A DNA stretch of 64,000 nucleotides, taken from contig NZ_JABMCE010000080.1 of the NCBI RefSeq assembly GCF_013359865.1, forward strand, positions 62,001 through 126,000, written 5' to 3'. This document shows positions 7,619 to 19,875 of this stretch, piece after piece; position 1 is the stretch's first letter, and each line of letters begins with the position of its first letter. The notes below the pieces were generated by a model, which worked only from the letters and a program-made list of their open reading frames with translations, searched no databases and was not told the DNA's origin. This DNA is from Curtobacterium pusillum (GTDB lineage: Bacteria > Actinomycetota > Actinomycetes > Actinomycetales > Microbacteriaceae). The position numbers and the translations under genes were made by a program.

Positions 7619-7637
7619 CCCGACGACGGTCGTCGGG
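7619..7637 (+). promoter_or_regulatory. Hairpin after the riboswitch, probable expression platform
   Basis: CCCGACGAC (7619-7627) pairs with GTCGTCGGG (7629-7637), just before the gcvT ribosome-binding site AGGAG (7651-7655). There is no U-tract. A role in controlling translation or elongation is inference from position. Confidence 0.5.
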
Positions 7638-7664
7638 TCCTGCCGATGCCAGGAGAACTCCGCC

Positions 7665-8780
7665 ATGCGTTCGTCCCCCCTCGAATCCGCGCACGAAGCC
7701 GCGGGAGCCACCTTCACCGACTTCGCGGGCTACCGCATGCCCGTCCGGTACTCGTCCGACCTCGCCGAGCACCACGCCGTGCGCGAGGCGGCCGGGGTGT
7801 TCGACCTCTCGCACATGGCGGAGATCGGCGTCACCGGCCCCGACGCCGTCGCGTTCCTCGACCACGCGCTCGCCGGGTCGTTCGGCGCGATGCCGGTCGG
7901 GCGGGCCAAGTACTCGCTGCTCCTGGCCGAGGACGGCGGCATCCTCGACGACCTCGTCGTGTACCGCACCGACGAGGACGTCTTCCTCGTCGTCGCGAAC
8001 GCGTCGAACCGCTCGGTCGCCGTGTCCTCGCTGCAGGACCGGGCCGCGGGGTACGACGTGGAGGTCTCGGACGACTCCGACGGCACCGCACTCGTCGCGA
8101 TCCAGGGACCGGCGGCCGCCGGCACGCTCGACGCCCTCGTCGTGGCCGACCGCCTGCAGCCCGAGTCGCCGCTCGACGAGCTCCGCTACTACCGCGTGCT
8201 CCACGCCGTGTTCGACGGCGCGGACGTCCTCGTCGCCCGGACCGGGTACACGGGCGAGGACGGGTTCGAGATCTACAGCGACCCTGACGTCGCCATCGAG
8301 ATCTGGAACGCACTGCTCGCGGCCGGGGCCGACCGTGGCGTGGTCCCCGCCGGACTCGCCGCTCGGGACACCCTGCGGCTCGAAGCCGGCATGCCGCTGT
8401 ACGGGCACGAGCTCGGGACCGACGTCCGCCCCGCACAGGCCGGCCTCGGCCGGGTCGTGGCGCAGGACGGCGACTTCGTCGGCGCGGCCGGCGTCACCCC
8501 GCCGGACGACGCCCGCGTGCTCGTCGGACTCGTGACGTCCGGGCGTCGTGCCCCGAGGGCCGGGTACGACGTGCTGCTCGACGGCGCGGTCGTCGGCACC
8601 GTCACGTCGGGGGCGCTCTCACCGACGCTCGGGCACCCGGTCGCCATGGCGTTCGTCGACCCGGCCGCGCTCGCCGCCGCGACCGACGGGGGACAGGTCC
8701 TCCACATCGACGTCCGTGGGACGGCCGTCCCCAGCACCGTCACCCCGTTCCCCTTCTACCGCCGCGCCACGAAAGGCTGA
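7665..8780 (+). CDS. gcvT: Glycine cleavage system aminomethyltransferase (T protein)
   Basis: This tetrahydrofolate-dependent enzyme releases ammonia from the aminomethyl group on lipoyl-GcvH and makes 5,10-methylene-THF. It is 371 residues, a normal T-protein length. Family segments are clear: [40 protein letters not shown] and the arginine-containing [20 protein letters not shown]. An open frame continues upstream to 7599, but that lies inside the riboswitch. The ATG at 7665 is nine bases after AGGAG and is the better start. gcvH follows after four bases and gcvP overlaps gcvH, so the operon is gcvTHP. The L protein (lipoamide dehydrogenase) is not encoded here. Confidence 0.96.
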   Translation: MRSSPLESAHEAAGATFTDFAGYRMPVRYSSDLAEHHAVREAAGVFDLSHMAEIGVTGPDAVAFLDHALAGSFGAMPVGRAKYSLLLAEDGGILDDLVVYRTDEDVFLVVANASNRSVAVSSLQDRAAGYDVEVSDDSDGTALVAIQGPAAAGTLDALVVADRLQPESPLDELRYYRVLHAVFDGADVLVARTGYTGEDGFEIYSDPDVAIEIWNALLAAGADRGVVPAGLAARDTLRLEAGMPLYGHELGTDVRPAQAGLGRVVAQDGDFVGAAGVTPPDDARVLVGLVTSGRRAPRAGYDVLLDGAVVGTVTSGALSPTLGHPVAMAFVDPAALAAATDGGQVLHIDVRGTAVPSTVTPFPFYRRATKG

Positions 8781-8784
8781 CGCC

Positions 8785-9158
8785 ATGACCGACCAGACCG
8801 CACTCCAGTACACCGCCGACCACGAGTGGCTGCTCGTCGAGGGCGACACCGTCACGGTCGGCATCACCGACCACGCCGCCGAACAGCTCGGGGACGTCGT
8901 GTACGTCGAGCTCCCGGCCGTGGGCACCGCCACCACCGCGGGCGAGCAGATCGGCGAGATCGAGTCGACCAAGAGCGTCGGCGAGCTGTTCGCCCCGATC
9001 GAGGGCGAGGTCGTCGCGGTGAACGACGCCGTCGTGGACGCCCCGGACACCGTCAACCAGGACCCCTTCGGCGCCGGCTGGCTGGTGAAGATCAAGACCG
9101 ACGGCTCCTCCTTCCCCGAGGACCTCATGGACCACGACGCGTACCGGGCCTCGATCGC

Positions 9159-9162
<4 letters not shown>
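8785..9162 (+). CDS. gcvH: Glycine cleavage system lipoyl carrier (H protein)
   Basis: The H protein is a single lipoyl domain of 125 residues that shuttles the aminomethyl intermediate between GcvP, GcvT and lipoamide dehydrogenase. The lipoylated lysine is K63 in [12 protein letters not shown]. The conserved opening [20 protein letters not shown] and the VVYVELP strand are present. It starts four bases after gcvT and its stop overlaps the gcvP start (ATGA), indicating tight coupling and a fixed ratio of the subunits. Glycine controls it through the upstream riboswitch. Confidence 0.96.
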
Positions 9163-12083
<2,921 letters not shown>

Positions 12084-12111
12084 CGACCCACGTCGTCGAC
12101 GCGATCCGGTC

Positions 12112-12154
12112 GGACCGGAGGCGCGGGGCGGGACCCGCCCCGCGCCTCCAGTCC
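12112..12154. terminator. Palindromic GGAGGCGCGG-family hairpin at a convergent junction
   Basis: A nearly perfect inverted repeat of 21 bases per arm (12112-12132 and 12134-12154) has the core GGAGGCGCGGGGCGGG. A single C/A mismatch separates an outer GGAC/GTCC pair. It lies between gcvP and the S9 peptidase and could terminate both. There is no T-tract on either side. Confidence 0.7.
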
Positions 12155-12167
12155 GTCGTCAGCCGGG

Positions 12168-14207
12168 TCAGGCGACCGGCGTGACGGGAAGGTGCTGCGC
12201 CCACCAGGCCAGCACGTGCTCGAACCGCTGCGCCCGGTGCTGCGGACGCCCCGAGCGCGAGAGCTCGTGTCCCTCGCCCGGGAACGCCAGGAAGGACGCG
12301 TCGACGCCGGCGCGCTTGAGCGCGACGAACTGGCGGTGCCCCTGCTCGATCGGGCAGCGCCAGTCCTCCTCGGAGTGCGCCACCATGAACGGGATCTCCA
12401 CCTGCGCGGCGTACGTGAGCGGGCTGCGTCGGCGCTGCTCCTCCGGGTCGGCGCCGACGTACGCGTCCGCGAAGAACCACCCGATGTCCGAGCTGCCCGC
12501 GAACGAGTCCCAGGCGTTCACGGCGCGCTCGCTCCAGGCGGCGACGAAGCGGTCCCCGTGGTGGGCGGCGACCCAGCTCGTCATGAAGCCGCCGTACGAG
12601 CCGCCCATGATGCCCACGCGCGAGGCGTCGAGGTCGGGACGCTCCAGGGCGGCGTCGAGCAGGGCGAGCACGTCGTCCACGTCGACGGTGCCCATCGCGC
12701 CGATGACCGCGCGGCCGTGCTCGAGTCCGTAGCCACCGGAGCCGCGGGGGTTGCCGATCACGACGGCGTACCCGGCGCTCGCGTAGACCTGCGCCTCGTC
12801 GAAGAAGGCCCAGGTGTCCTGGCCGAACGGTCCGCCGTGGACGACCCGGAGGACCGGGTGGGGGCCGTCGCCCTTGGGGAGGACGACCCAGCCGTGCACG
12901 GGCGTGCCGTCGGCCGAGGTGCCGGTGACCTCCTCGATGCGGCGGACTCCGGGCGCGCTCGCGGTGTCGCGGAGCGGGGCGGCGTAGTCGGTGAGCGTCG
13001 CCGCTGCCTGGACCGTCGCCGCGCCGTCGGCGTCCGCTCGGGCCGGGCCGCCCGTGGCGGCGGGCCCATCGGCCGTCAGGTCGACGACGAGGACCTCGCC
13101 GGGGGACGTCGGGGTCGCAGCGGTGGCCACCAGGACGTCGCCGTCGACGTCGAAGCCCGTGACCACGAGGCGGCCGCCGAGCACGGAGGGGAGCTCGTCG
13201 AGCTGCAGCGGGGCGGTCGTGCCGCGGGGCACGCGCCGGACCCCGACGGTGCCGCGGTCGAGCACCGCGACCAGCACGTCGTCGCCGTGCACGACGGGGG
13301 TGCCGGTGACGTCCACCGTCTCGCGCGCCGTCAGCCGGACCGGGTCCGATCCGTGCACGGCGGACCAGAGGCCCTCGGGTTCGGCGACGAGGCGCCCGTC
13401 GACGTGGGAGGCGCCGAGGTAGAACACGGTGCCGTCGGCCGACACCGTGCTCGAGCTGACCGAACCCTCGGTCCGGACCGCGAGGTCGATCGTGCCGTCG
13501 GTGACGTCCACGCGGTAGAGGTCGTCGTCGTGGGTCTCCCGGACGCCGAGGTCCCGCGGGGCGATGACGAGCAGCGCGCTGCCGTCCGGGTACCAGGCGG
13601 GCGCGGCGAGCGAGCAGGGGGCGCTCGTCAACGCGGTGCGCACGAGGGGCGCGTCGCGGTCGCTGACGTCGACGACCACGATCTGCTGCGGCTTGTCGGC
13701 CAGGTACCCGGCTCCGTCGACGTGGAAGTCGAGCCGGGTGATGAGCCTGGGGGCCTCGGCGTTCGGCGTCGGACGTCGTTCGGAACCGGGCACGGACGAG
13801 CCGTAGCGACCGGGCTCCGGGAATCGTGCGGTCACGGCGACCCGCGTGGAGTCGGGTGACCAGACGGGAGCGCCGGCGCCGAGCGGCAGGTCGGTGACGA
13901 TCCGCGCCTCGCCGCCGTGGACGGGCGACACGGCGAGCTGCGGGCGCGAGGCGCCGTGGTCGTCCTCGACCGTCCGCAGGAAGGCGAGCGACCGCCCGTC
14001 GGGGGAGAGGGTCGGTGCCGAGTCGCGGTCACCGGAGGTCCAGCGGATCGGTCCGTCGGCCGTCACCTGCTCGACGGTACTGCGGTACACGTCCTGGTCG
14101 AAGTCCGGTCGGGACACGGCGACGAACGCGGTTCCCCCGTTCCGGGGATCGCCGCTGACGGTCGGGGAGGACGGGACGTGGAGGTGTGGGATGTCGTTCG
14201 CGAGCAC
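12168..14207 (-). CDS. S9 family peptidase (prolyl oligopeptidase / acylaminoacyl-peptidase type)
   Basis: This 679-residue protein combines an N-terminal WD40-like beta-propeller (repeats such as LSPDGRSLAFLR and WSPDSTRVAV, about residues 20-410) with a C-terminal alpha/beta-hydrolase domain (about 420-675). The catalytic serine is in GIMGGSYGGFMTSWV, the aspartate in HSEEDWRCPIEQG and the histidine in FPGEGHELSR, the order required for the triad. It has no signal peptide, so it probably degrades peptides in the cytoplasm, where imported oligopeptides would arrive from the neighbouring ABC system. The GTG start is leaderless from TAGCGT. Confidence 0.92.
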   Translation of the reverse strand: MLANDIPHLHVPSSPTVSGDPRNGGTAFVAVSRPDFDQDVYRSTVEQVTADGPIRWTSGDRDSAPTLSPDGRSLAFLRTVEDDHGASRPQLAVSPVHGGEARIVTDLPLGAGAPVWSPDSTRVAVTARFPEPGRYGSSVPGSERRPTPNAEAPRLITRLDFHVDGAGYLADKPQQIVVVDVSDRDAPLVRTALTSAPCSLAAPAWYPDGSALLVIAPRDLGVRETHDDDLYRVDVTDGTIDLAVRTEGSVSSSTVSADGTVFYLGASHVDGRLVAEPEGLWSAVHGSDPVRLTARETVDVTGTPVVHGDDVLVAVLDRGTVGVRRVPRGTTAPLQLDELPSVLGGRLVVTGFDVDGDVLVATAATPTSPGEVLVVDLTADGPAATGGPARADADGAATVQAAATLTDYAAPLRDTASAPGVRRIEEVTGTSADGTPVHGWVVLPKGDGPHPVLRVVHGGPFGQDTWAFFDEAQVYASAGYAVVIGNPRGSGGYGLEHGRAVIGAMGTVDVDDVLALLDAALERPDLDASRVGIMGGSYGGFMTSWVAAHHGDRFVAAWSERAVNAWDSFAGSSDIGWFFADAYVGADPEEQRRRSPLTYAAQVEIPFMVAHSEEDWRCPIEQGHRQFVALKRAGVDASFLAFPGEGHELSRSGRPQHRAQRFEHVLAWWAQHLPVTPVA

Positions 14208-14213
14208 GGGTTC

Positions 14214-14219
14214 ACGCTA
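14214..14219 (-). promoter_or_regulatory. -10 hexamer TAGCGT, leaderless start of the S9 peptidase
   Basis: Read on the minus strand, TAGCGT is followed by six bases and the GTG at 14205-14207. Confidence 0.55.
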
Positions 14220-14525
14220 CGGCCAGACACCGTCCCGGTGTCCCGGATGGGGCGGCCGGACGTTTCCCGAGCGTTCATCGGCTCCAGGGTTCCTCGCAAG
14301 ACTGTTCAGAATCGTTTGCACCGTCAAGCGCACGCGTTGCGCAATGCACCCTTCTGGCGCAAGTATCCACAGTGTCACGCAACGATCCACCGTGCACGTT
14401 TCCGATGTGTAACAACTTCTCCGGAGATTTTGAGGGCTCTCCGACACGCACCTAGGGTTCTTGCGAACGCGCCGTGGAGCCTGCCTCCTGCACGTTCGAT
14501 CACATTCCATCAGGAGGATCACAGA
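14220..14525. other. Divergent intergenic region, relatively AT-rich
   Basis: This stretch of about 300 bases separates the S9 peptidase from the oligopeptide transporter. It is clearly richer in A and T than its surroundings and contains no plausible gene. It carries the transporter promoter near its right end and a TTGCGCAA palindrome in the middle that could be an operator; no regulator can be named. Confidence 0.5.
14430..14458 (+). promoter_or_regulatory. Promoter of the oligopeptide ABC transporter
   Basis: TTGAGG (14430-14435) and TAGGGT (14453-14458) are 17 bases apart, a good -35/-10 pair. The leader is about 60 bases and ends in AGGAGG (14512-14517), eight bases before the GTG at 14526. 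Confidence 0.6.
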
Positions 14526-16286
14526 GTGAACATCACCAAGAAGCGAGGACGCCAGCTGCTCGGCGTCGTCGCCCTGGCCGGGGCGGCAGCGATCGCCCTC
14601 GCCGGCTGCACCACCTCTCCGAGTGCCAATGAGTCCGGTTCGGCGTCGAACAAGACCATCACGATCGCGCAGGTCAACGAGGCCACGTCGTTCAACTACA
14701 ACACCCCCCAGGGCAACCTGGACATGAACGGGATGCTGTGGTAAATGACCCAGCCTCAGTTCACCACGCTGGACCAGAACTACAAGATCACGCCGAACAC
14801 CGACCTCGGCACGGTGAAGAAGCTCAGCGACGACCCGCTCAAGGTCAAGTACACGCTGAACAAGGACGCGAAGTGGTCCGACGGCAAGGCGATCACCTCT
14901 GACGACCTCCTCCTCGGATGGGCGCAGCAGTCCGGGTACTACGACTCGGACACCCAGGACGCCGACGGCAAGGTCACGAGCGGCACGCAGTACTTCTCGC
15001 TCGCCGCCGCGGCGCCGTTCCAGACGGACTACCCGACCGACATCACCAAGACGTCGATCACCCTCACGTACAAGAAGCCGTACGTGGACTGGCAGCTCGT
15101 CAACCCCATCCAGTTCCCGGCGCACGTCGTCGCGGAAGAGGCGGGCACCGACACCGCCGGCCTGCTCAAGGCGCTCAAGGACACCCCCGCCGGTGACCCC
15201 GCCAAGCCGGCCGCCGCGAACGCGACCCTGAAGAAGGTCGCCGACTTCATCAACACCGGCTACGACAAGACCAGCCTGCCGAGCGACAAGAAGCTGCTCG
15301 TCTCCGGTGGTCCGCTCATGGTGTCCGCCTGGACCCCGAAGCAGTCGATGACCCTCGTGCCGAACCCGGAGTACAAGGGCGCGCACAAGGTGAAGTTCGG
15401 CAAGCTCGTCGTCCGCTTCATCGGTGACGCAAACGCCCAGGTCACGGCCCTCCAGAACGGCGAGGTCGACGCGATCCAGCCGCAGCCGTCGGCCGACACG
15501 GTGAAGGCGCTCGACGCCGCCTCCGGGGTCAAGGTCCTCCAGGGTGCGCAGGTCGCCTACGACCACCTCGACCTGAACTTCGGCTCGTCCGTGTTCAAGG
15601 ACGAGAACGTCCGCAAGGCGTTCCTCCTGACGATCCCGCGCGACCAGATCCTCAAGTCGATCGTCACGCCGGTCAACAAGAACGCCAAGGTGCTCGACTC
15701 GCAGCTCTACCTGCCCGGTCAGGACGGCTATGAGGACGCCGTGAAGTCGAACGACTCCGACGAGTACTCGAAGGTCGACATCGCCCAGGCGAAGAAGCTC
15801 CTGAACGGTGCCACCCCGACCGTCAAGATCCTCTACAACACCGAGAACCCGAACCGCGTGGACACGTTCCAGGCGATCCAGTCCTCGGCCGCCAAGGCCG
15901 GCATCAAGGTCGTCGACGGCGGCTCGCCCGACTGGTCCTCGCTCCTCGCGGGCGGCGACTACGACGCGTCGATCTTCGGCTGGATCAACCCGGGTGCCGG
16001 CAACGCCGCGATCCCGCAGCTCTTCCAGACGAACAACGAGGGCAACTACAACAAGTTCGCCGACGCCGAGGCCTCGAAGCTCGCCGTGGACACCCAGACG
16101 ACGCTCGACCAGAGCAAGCTGGAGGACATGAAGAAGCAGATCGACAAGATCGCCTTCGACAAGGGCTACGGTCTGCCGCTGTTCCAGACCCCGGGTCTGT
16201 TCGCGACGAGCTCGCAGATCAAGGGCGTCAAGTACTTCGGCGGCCAGACGGGCATCGTCTGGAACGTCTGGGACTGGACGAAGTGA
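14526..16286 (+). pseudogene. Peptide ABC transporter substrate-binding lipoprotein (family 5), interrupted by an in-frame stop
   Basis: This is a DppA/OppA-type binding protein that would be anchored outside the membrane and deliver peptides to the permeases. The GTG start has an AGGAGG eight bases upstream. The signal peptide ends in the lipobox ALAGC with the lipidated cysteine at residue 28. Codon 73 is TAA (14742-14744), in the middle of a continuous reading frame: GMLW, stop, MTQPQFTTLD. A tyrosine codon (TAC) is the obvious original, since family members continue through this point. The remaining frame, 14745-16286, has all later family features (VKYTLNKDAKWSDGKAIT, SDDLLLGW, FGWINPGAGN) and shows no further decay. 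An ATG follows the stop directly, so reinitiation could give a body without a signal peptide. The stop is either a recent nonsense mutation or a base-call error. Confidence 0.85.
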
Positions 16287-16321
16287 TCCTGACCGGTCGC
16301 TGATCACCACCACACACGAGG

Positions 16322-16350
16322 GGGCGCCGGACTCGACGAGTCCGGCGCCC
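16322..16350 (+). terminator. Intercistronic hairpin between binding protein and permease
   Basis: GGGCGCCGGACTCG (16322-16335) pairs with CGAGTCCGGCGCCC (16337-16350) in a perfect stem 36 bases after the binding-protein stop. In peptide transporter operons such a hairpin stabilises the abundant binding-protein mRNA or partly terminates before the permeases. Confidence 0.65.
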
Positions 16351-16522
16351 TCCCGTGAGCCGGGGCCCTGCCCGGCACCCCGATCCGCCGGCGATCCCGG
16401 CACCACCGCCTGACGCAGTCGACGACGACCGCGTAGCGGGACCAAGTACTCTTGCTGCTCGGGCCGCCCAGATCGGACGACCAGCAGTACGATCCACCAC
16501 ACCGGAGAGGCACCCATCGCCC

Positions 16523-18046
16523 ATGGTGAGTTTCATCGCGAGACGGATCCTCGTCTCGGTCCTCATCCTCATCGCTGCATCGTTCATCATGTACAACCTG
16601 GCGGCGATCGCGGGAAACCCCCTGCAGGACCTCCAGAGCAGCAACTCGCCGAACCGTGACCAGCTCATCGCTGCGCGGACCGCGGCACAGCACCTCGACG
16701 TCATCCCGCCGCTCCGCTGGGGCATCTGGATCACCGGCGTCGGCAAGTGCGTGATCGGTCAGTGCGACCTCGGCACCACCTTCCAGAACCAGCCCGTCGT
16801 GGAGCTCCTCCCGCAGGCAGTCGGTTCGACGATCCAGCTGGTGACGTTCTCGTTCATCCTGGCGATCATCTTCGGCATCGGCCTCGGCGTCGTGACCGCG
16901 CTGCGCGTCTACTCGGGCTTCGACTACTCGATCACCCTGGTCAGCTTCTTCCTGTACTCGCTGCCGTCGTTCCTGATGGCCGTGCTGCTGAAGTCGTTCA
17001 TCGCGCTCGACTACAACAACTTCCTCGTCGACCCCAAGATCCCACCGGTGAACCTGGTGGTGATCGCGATCGTCGTCGGTCTGGTCATCCAGCTCGTGGT
17101 CGGCGGCACGCTGAAGCGCCGCCTGACGGTCGGCGCGATCAGCGCAGTGGTCACCGCGGGCATGCTCCTGCTCATGCAGGCGACCGGGTGGTTCACCGAC
17201 CCATCGCTCGGCCCGGTGTTCGTCATCCTGTTCAGCGCCGGCATCGGCCTGGCCATGGTCGCGCTGCTCGCCGGCACGAAGAACCGGCGTGCCTGGCTCG
17301 TGGCGGGGATCAACGTCCTCATCGCGATCGTCTGCTACTTCGCGCTGCAGGGCCTGCTGAACGTGTCGTCCGGCGCGACGATCTTCATCCTCGCGGTGGT
17401 CACGGTGCTGGTCGGGCTCGCCTCCGGCTTCTTCGTCGGCGGCCACGACCGCGGCCTGATGATGCGCATCGGCGCGCTCACGGCGTTCCTCAGCGCCGGC
17501 GTCATCCTGCTCGACCGCTTCATGCGTTCGTGGATCGACTACACGCAGAACTACGTGTCGCGTCCGATCGCCACGGTGGGCTCGTCCACGCCGGGTCTGA
17601 CGGGCGACTTCTGGATCTCCGGGATCGACACCTACACGCACCTGCTGCTGCCGACGATCTCGCTCCTGCTCATCAGCTTCGCGAGCTACACGCGGTACTC
17701 CCGCTCGGGCATGCTCGAGGTCCTCGACCAGGACTACGTGCGCACCGCTCGTGCGAAGGGCCTGCCGGAGCGCACCGTCATCGTGCGGCACGCGCTGCGG
17801 AACATGCTCATCCCGATCGCGACGCTGGTGGCGACGGACGTCGGCGCGCTGCTCGGTGGCGCGATCATCACCGAGCGTGTGTTCGCGATCTCGGGCATGG
17901 GCAGCCTGTTCAACAGCGGTCTCTCGGTCACCGACGTCAACCCGGTGATGGGCTACTTCCTCGTCATCGCGATCACCGCGATCGCGTTCAACTTCCTCGC
18001 CGACCTGGCGTACTCGGCCCTCGACCCGCGGGTGCGCGTCCGATGA
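16523..18046 (+). CDS. Peptide ABC transporter permease (DppB/OppB type) with an extra membrane insert
   Basis: The first inner-membrane subunit of the transporter has the normal N terminus (MVSFIARRILVSVLILIAA) and C-terminal part, including the EAA loop around SGMLEVLDQDYVRTARAKGL that contacts the ATPase. At 507 residues it is roughly 170 longer than ordinary DppB proteins. The extra length is a central block (about residues 175-340) of five or six hydrophobic helices, such as LVVIAIVVGLVIQLVVGG and ATIFILAVVTVLVGLASG. The ATG follows 236 bases after the binding-protein stop. The second permease gene starts 52 bases downstream. Confidence 0.9.
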   Translation: MVSFIARRILVSVLILIAASFIMYNLAAIAGNPLQDLQSSNSPNRDQLIAARTAAQHLDVIPPLRWGIWITGVGKCVIGQCDLGTTFQNQPVVELLPQAVGSTIQLVTFSFILAIIFGIGLGVVTALRVYSGFDYSITLVSFFLYSLPSFLMAVLLKSFIALDYNNFLVDPKIPPVNLVVIAIVVGLVIQLVVGGTLKRRLTVGAISAVVTAGMLLLMQATGWFTDPSLGPVFVILFSAGIGLAMVALLAGTKNRRAWLVAGINVLIAIVCYFALQGLLNVSSGATIFILAVVTVLVGLASGFFVGGHDRGLMMRIGALTAFLSAGVILLDRFMRSWIDYTQNYVSRPIATVGSSTPGLTGDFWISGIDTYTHLLLPTISLLLISFASYTRYSRSGMLEVLDQDYVRTARAKGLPERTVIVRHALRNMLIPIATLVATDVGALLGGAIITERVFAISGMGSLFNSGLSVTDVNPVMGYFLVIAITAIAFNFLADLAYSALDPRVRVR

Positions 18047-18098
18047 GCGCCCGAGTGATCGCACCGTCGAAGAACCTGCACCACCAGGAGGACATCCG

Positions 18099-19115
18099 AT
18101 GAGCACCATCCAGGGCGGCGCACCGCTCGAACCCAACATCGGCGACGGCACCGACGTCGGGCAGACGCCCGGATCGCACGAGAAGCAGGTCGGGGAGAGC
18201 CAGGGCCGGATCATCCTCCGGCGCTTCCTCGCCAACCGTCTCGCGGTCGTCGCGCTGGTCGTCTACGTCCTCGTGCTGCTGTTCGCCATCTCCGCGGTCG
18301 GTCTCGGCCCGATCCCCGGGTGGTGGCACTACTCGTACAAGGCGCTCGAGGACCTGCAGAACGGCGGCGCGCCCACGTCGGACCACCCGTTCGGTCAGGA
18401 CCGCATCGGGAAGGACTACTTCGCCCTGACGATGCGCGGCATCCAGAACTCGGTGCTCGTGATGATCGTGATCGGCGTCTTCGCGACGTTCATCGGCGTC
18501 GTCGTCGGCGCGATCGCGGGCTACTTCCGCGGGACCGTCGACGCGGTGCTCATGCGCATCACCGACATCTTCATCGTGATCCCGGCGATCGTGATCGGCG
18601 CGGTGGTCGGCAAGACGGCGAACGGCCTCGGCGCGTGGGGCCTCGCGCTCCTGCTCGGTCTGGTCTCGTGGATGGTCATCGCGCGTCTCGTCCGCGCCGA
18701 GTTCCTGTCGCTCCGCGAGCGCGAGTTCGTCGAGGCGGCCCGGGTCGCCGGCGCGTCGGACGTGCGGATCATCTTCCGCCACATCCTGCCGAACGCGATC
18801 GGCGTGATCATCGTCTCCGCGACGCTCCTCATCGCCTCCGCGATCCTGCTCGAGACGGCCCTGAGCTACCTCGGGTACGGCATCAAGGCACCGGACTCGT
18901 CGCTGGGTCTGCTCATCAGCCAGAACCAGTCGGCGTTCCAGACGCGTCCGTACCTGTTCTGGTGGCCGGCGTCGTTCATCGTGCTGCTCGCGCTCTGCGT
19001 GAACTTCATCGGCGACGGCCTGCGCGACGCGTTCGACCCGCGCTCGAAGCGCTTCAGCCTCCGGAAGACGCGCGAGCCGCAGAACACCTCCGGCTCGGAG
19101 ATGATCAGCGCGTGA
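18099..19115 (+). CDS. Peptide ABC transporter permease (DppC/OppC type)
   Basis: The second permease is 338 residues, normal for DppC. A cytoplasmic N-terminal extension of about 45 residues (MSTIQGGAPLEPNIGDG) precedes six membrane helices. The EAA loop reads REREFVEAARVAGASDVRII. The lumenal segment DHPFGQDRIGKDYF is typical of DppC members (compare HPFGTDxxGRD). AGGAGG lies about six bases before the ATG. Together with the upstream permease and the ATPase at 19876 it should form a complete importer, although the binding-protein gene is interrupted. Confidence 0.93.
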   Translation: MSTIQGGAPLEPNIGDGTDVGQTPGSHEKQVGESQGRIILRRFLANRLAVVALVVYVLVLLFAISAVGLGPIPGWWHYSYKALEDLQNGGAPTSDHPFGQDRIGKDYFALTMRGIQNSVLVMIVIGVFATFIGVVVGAIAGYFRGTVDAVLMRITDIFIVIPAIVIGAVVGKTANGLGAWGLALLLGLVSWMVIARLVRAEFLSLREREFVEAARVAGASDVRIIFRHILPNAIGVIIVSATLLIASAILLETALSYLGYGIKAPDSSLGLLISQNQSAFQTRPYLFWWPASFIVLLALCVNFIGDGLRDAFDPRSKRFSLRKTREPQNTSGSEMISA

Positions 19116-19129
19116 CGTCCCCCCGTGTC

Positions 19130-19759
19130 CTAGCGAGCCGCGATGGCGAACCAGCCACCGACGGCGGTCGCCGCGAGCAGCGCGATCGACGCCCAGTGCA
19201 GGGTGACCGGCACGCGCGTGGTGTCGGCCGTGCCGAGCTCGATGGCGCCGCGCTCGCGGAGCTCGTCCCAGCGGTGCCGGATCAGGTACGCGGCGTCGCC
19301 GGAGGCCGTGGACAGCAGGTCGCCGGCGCGCCGGTTGCCGTCGCCGGTGTCGGGCACGACGCGACCGTGACGCTGGTTCTGCCGGCGGGCCAGGGCGACG
19401 CCGGCACGGCCGGGCGCCGGAGCGGCCCAGACGGCGATCTTCCGGCGAGGCGTGACGAGCGTCAGGGCGAAGCGCGTGTCGACGTGCACGAGCGCCGCCC
19501 AGGGCACCCGGACCGTGTGGAACACGTTGACGACCTCGATGCCGTCGTCGTCGACCGTCAGCCGAGGACGCCAGAGCGCGACCCAGCCGAGCACGACGCC
19601 GAACGCCGTGGGCACGAGCGCCAGCGCGCGGTCCGCCCAGGTCGTGTCGTTCAGGACGGTCGTGACGAACAGCAGGGCCACGATCACCCAGAGCGCGACG
19701 GCGAGTCCGCGGTTGAACTTGGACACGAACACATCGCGCGTCGTCGGGGAGGCAGGCAT
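19130..19759 (-). CDS. PH domain-containing membrane protein
   Basis: This 209-residue protein has two N-terminal membrane helices (GLAVALWVIVALLFVTTVL and a second near residue 45), then a bacterial PH-like domain (VALWRPRLTVDDDGIEVVNV, with VPWAALVHVDTRFALTLV), and a last C-terminal helix. The family is widespread in actinobacteria and has no defined role. It lies on the opposite strand between the permease and the ATPase of the peptide transporter, only 14 bases from the permease stop. A related gene lies on the other side of the ATPase at 21763-22311. Confidence 0.75.
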   Translation of the reverse strand: MPASPTTRDVFVSKFNRGLAVALWVIVALLFVTTVLNDTTWADRALALVPTAFGVVLGWVALWRPRLTVDDDGIEVVNVFHTVRVPWAALVHVDTRFALTLVTPRRKIAVWAAPAPGRAGVALARRQNQRHGRVVPDTGDGNRRAGDLLSTASGDAAYLIRHRWDELRERGAIELGTADTTRVPVTLHWASIALLAATAVGGWFAIAAR

Positions 19760-19875
19760 GCCTCCATCGTCGCAGGTCGGAGCGCGCGCTCCGGACGCCG
19801 GCACCCCCGACCCCAGCGCTCCTCCATCACCACCCACGCGGTCGCCACGAGCGGCCGGGAAAGGACCGGACGTCG

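Noticed and set aside
14742-14744. Programmed stop-codon readthrough in the binding-protein gene
   Set aside because: No known readthrough context or downstream structure is visible at TAA ATG, and TAA is the least readthrough-prone stop. A mutation or base error is simpler.
14217-18235. Long minus-strand open frames opposite the peptide transporter
   Set aside because: Composition and lack of domains mark them as antisense shadows. The plus-strand genes have clear motifs and ribosome-binding sites.
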